The notes beneath the pieces are model-generated. The model was not told the origin of the DNA and did no database searches. It worked only from the letters and a program-made list of their open reading frames with translations. The position numbers and the translations under genes are program-made. Below, piece after piece: positions 62,801-64,000 of a stretch of DNA of 64,000 bases (position 1 is the first letter of the stretch; every line of letters starts with the position of its first letter). This DNA comes from Sphingomonas mollis (lineage in GTDB: Bacteria > Pseudomonadota > Alphaproteobacteria > Sphingomonadales > Sphingomonadaceae), in assembly GCF_016427505.1 (NCBI RefSeq), contig NZ_JAELXS010000002.1, positions 248,001 to 312,000 on the forward strand, in the 5' to 3' direction.

Positions 62801-64000
62801 TTACTTGTAGCAGACCTTCTTCACTGCGCTGATGACCCGTGCGACATCAACCAGCGCCAGCTTTTCCAGGTTCGCTGCATACGGCATCGGTACGTCTTCG
62901 TTGGTCACGCGCATGACCGGCGCATCGAGGTCGTCGAAGCCCTGCTCCATACACAGCGCCATGATTTCCGACGCGATCGAGCAGGTCGGAAAACCTTCCT
63001 CGACGACGACGAGGCGGTTGGTCTTGGCCAGGCTCTTCAGCACCGACTGCCGATCGAGCGGGCGCAGCGTGCGCAGGTCGATGACCTCCGCGTCGATACC
63101 CTCGCCCGACAGCTTCTCGGCAGCTTCCAGCGCCAGGCCGACGCCGATCGAATAGGACACGATCGTCACGTCCTTGCCCTCGCGCATGATCCGCGCCTTG
63201 CCGATCGGCAAGACCCAGTCGTCGAGCTTGGGTACGTCGAAGCTGCGACCGTACATCAGCTCGTTTTCGAGGAACACGACCGGGTCGGTGGTACGGATCG
63301 CCGCCTTCAGCAAGCCCTTGGCATCCGCCGCGTCATAGGGCGCGATCACGATCAGGCCGGGGACCGAGGCGTACCACGCGGCGAAGTTGTGCGAGTGCTG
63401 CGCGCCGACGCGGCTGGCGGCGCCGTTGGGACCGCGGAATACGATCGGGCAGCGCATCTGGCCGCCCGACATGTAGTTGGTCTTGGCGGCCGAGTTGATG
63501 ATGTGGTCGATCGCCTGCAACGCGAAGTTGAAGGTCATGAATTCGACGATCGGACGCAGGCCGCCCATCGCCGCGCCCGTCCCAATACCGGCAAAGCCAT
63601 ATTCGGTGATCGGCGTGTCGATGACGCGCTTGTCGCCGAATTCGGCGAGCAGGCCCTGCGTCACCTTGTACGCGCCCTGATACTGCGCGACCTCCTCACC
63701 CATCACGAAGATGCGTTCGTCCTCACGCATTTCCTCGGCCATCGCGTCGCGCAGTGCTTCGCGGACCGTGGTCTTCACCATCTCAGTGCCGGCGGGGACT
63801 TCCGGATCGACTGCCCCGGCCTTCTCGGCATGGGCGACCAGTTGCTGCGTGCCGCTTTCCTGCTCGGCCGCCTTCGCGCTTTCCGGCGCGGGCGGTGCCT
63901 TGTCGTCGGTCGGCTTTTCCTGCGGCGCGGCCGTGGCGGCGCCACCGGCGGCATCCTCGGCGCTCTCGCCTTCTGCGGCGAGTACGGCGATGACGGTACC
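62801..64000 (-). CDS. pdhB: Pyruvate dehydrogenase E1 component subunit beta with N-terminal lipoyl domain (5' end outside window)
   Basis: At least 400 codons. The minus strand from the window edge reads [13 protein letters not shown] (end of a biotinyl/lipoyl domain), a long Ala/Pro/Glu linker, then the E1-beta body from [44 protein letters not shown] to AVKKVCYK. Body motifs: [60 protein letters not shown] and [23 protein letters not shown]1 beta binds thiamine diphosphate with PdhA, decarboxylating pyruvate. The fused lipoyl domain on E1 beta is an alphaproteobacterial trait. A methionine inside at 63781 is only the start of the classic core. Confidence 0.96.
   Translation of the reverse strand, partial: GTVIAVLAAEGESAEDAAGGAATAAPQEKPTDDKAPPAPESAKAAEQESGTQQLVAHAEKAGAVDPEVPAGTEMVKTTVREALRDAMAEEMREDERIFVMGEEVAQYQGAYKVTQGLLAEFGDKRVIDTPITEYGFAGIGTGAAMGGLRPIVEFMTFNFALQAIDHIINSAAKTNYMSGGQMRCPIVFRGPNGAASRVGAQHSHNFAAWYASVPGLIVIAPYDAADAKGLLKAAIRTTDPVVFLENELMYGRSFDVPKLDDWVLPIGKARIMREGKDVTIVSYSIGVGLALEAAEKLSGEGIDAEVIDLRTLRPLDRQSVLKSLAKTNRLVVVEEGFPTCSIASEIMALCMEQGFDDLDAPVMRVTNEDVPMPYAANLEKLALVDVARVISAVKKVCYK

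Overview
The window reads as chromosome from a high-GC alphaproteobacterium, most likely Sphingomonas or a close sphingomonad. The reasons are codon use, two very large TonB-dependent receptors, a pyruvate dehydrogenase E1 beta subunit carrying its own N-terminal lipoyl domain, the style of the intergenic inverted repeats, and GyrA and TrmFO of alphaproteobacterial type. Taxonomy is inferred from recognition only; no search was run.

Layout. 1-3.7 kb: translation factor EttA (cut by the window edge), a secreted M28 peptidase and a small lipoprotein ending at a strong terminator. 3.76-3.99 kb: two tRNA genes (CAU and Pro-UGG). 4.0-4.96 kb: a decayed accessory patch with a frameshifted tyrosine-integrase tail fused to an IS5-type transposase fragment, just downstream of tRNA-Pro. 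5.0-14.4 kb: a fucose/fucoside locus that has partly decayed. It holds an AKR sugar dehydrogenase, a FucP transporter with a large in-frame deletion, an IclR regulator, a zinc alcohol dehydrogenase, a GH95 alpha-L-fucosidase, a TonB-dependent receptor and an SDR remnant. 14.7-18.2 kb: a GH89 alpha-N-acetylglucosaminidase overlapping a membrane acetyltransferase of the HGSNAT/NagX type.

18.2-21.9 kb: housekeeping and small genes (pirin, Dabb protein, phosphatidylserine decarboxylase, FKBP). 21.9-29.1 kb: a second TonB-dependent receptor diverging from a carbohydrate ABC importer (binding lipoprotein, two permeases, and a convergent ATPase). 29.3-34.7 kb: an intact non-phosphorylating L-fucose pathway (mutarotase, SDR dehydrogenases, L-fuconate dehydratase, FucP, lactonase). 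34.8-39.5 kb: an ACS-type MFS transporter, a 2-oxo-acid hydratase of the FAH-like fold, a LacI regulator and a pectate lyase. An identical 12-bp operator-like core lies in front of the hydratase/LacI pair and of the lyase.

39.6-41.1 kb: a blue-light LOV-HWE histidine kinase. 41.1-47.7 kb: a 4-hydroxyproline utilisation cluster (M24 peptidase, FAD dehydrogenase, DHDPS-family deaminase, epimerase, GntR regulator, amino acid permease). 47.7-64 kb: mostly core genes (degenerate histidine kinase, Lrp regulator, TPR-like secreted protein, YaaA, SDR, GyrA, DUF952, DUF488, TrmFO, EF-hand protein, squalene/phytoene synthase-like protein, three Tad-type pseudopilin/VWA genes and PdhB).

The common theme of 5-47 kb is scavenging of plant or host glycans and glycoproteins: fucose, alpha-GlcNAc, pectin and hydroxyproline are natural companions in plant cell-wall glycoprotein and mucin-like material. 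No CRISPR array, intact prophage or complete insertion sequence was seen. The best candidates for something not well described are the shared-operator pectin/2-oxo-acid regulon, the GH89-acetyltransferase pair, and the damaged second fucose locus.
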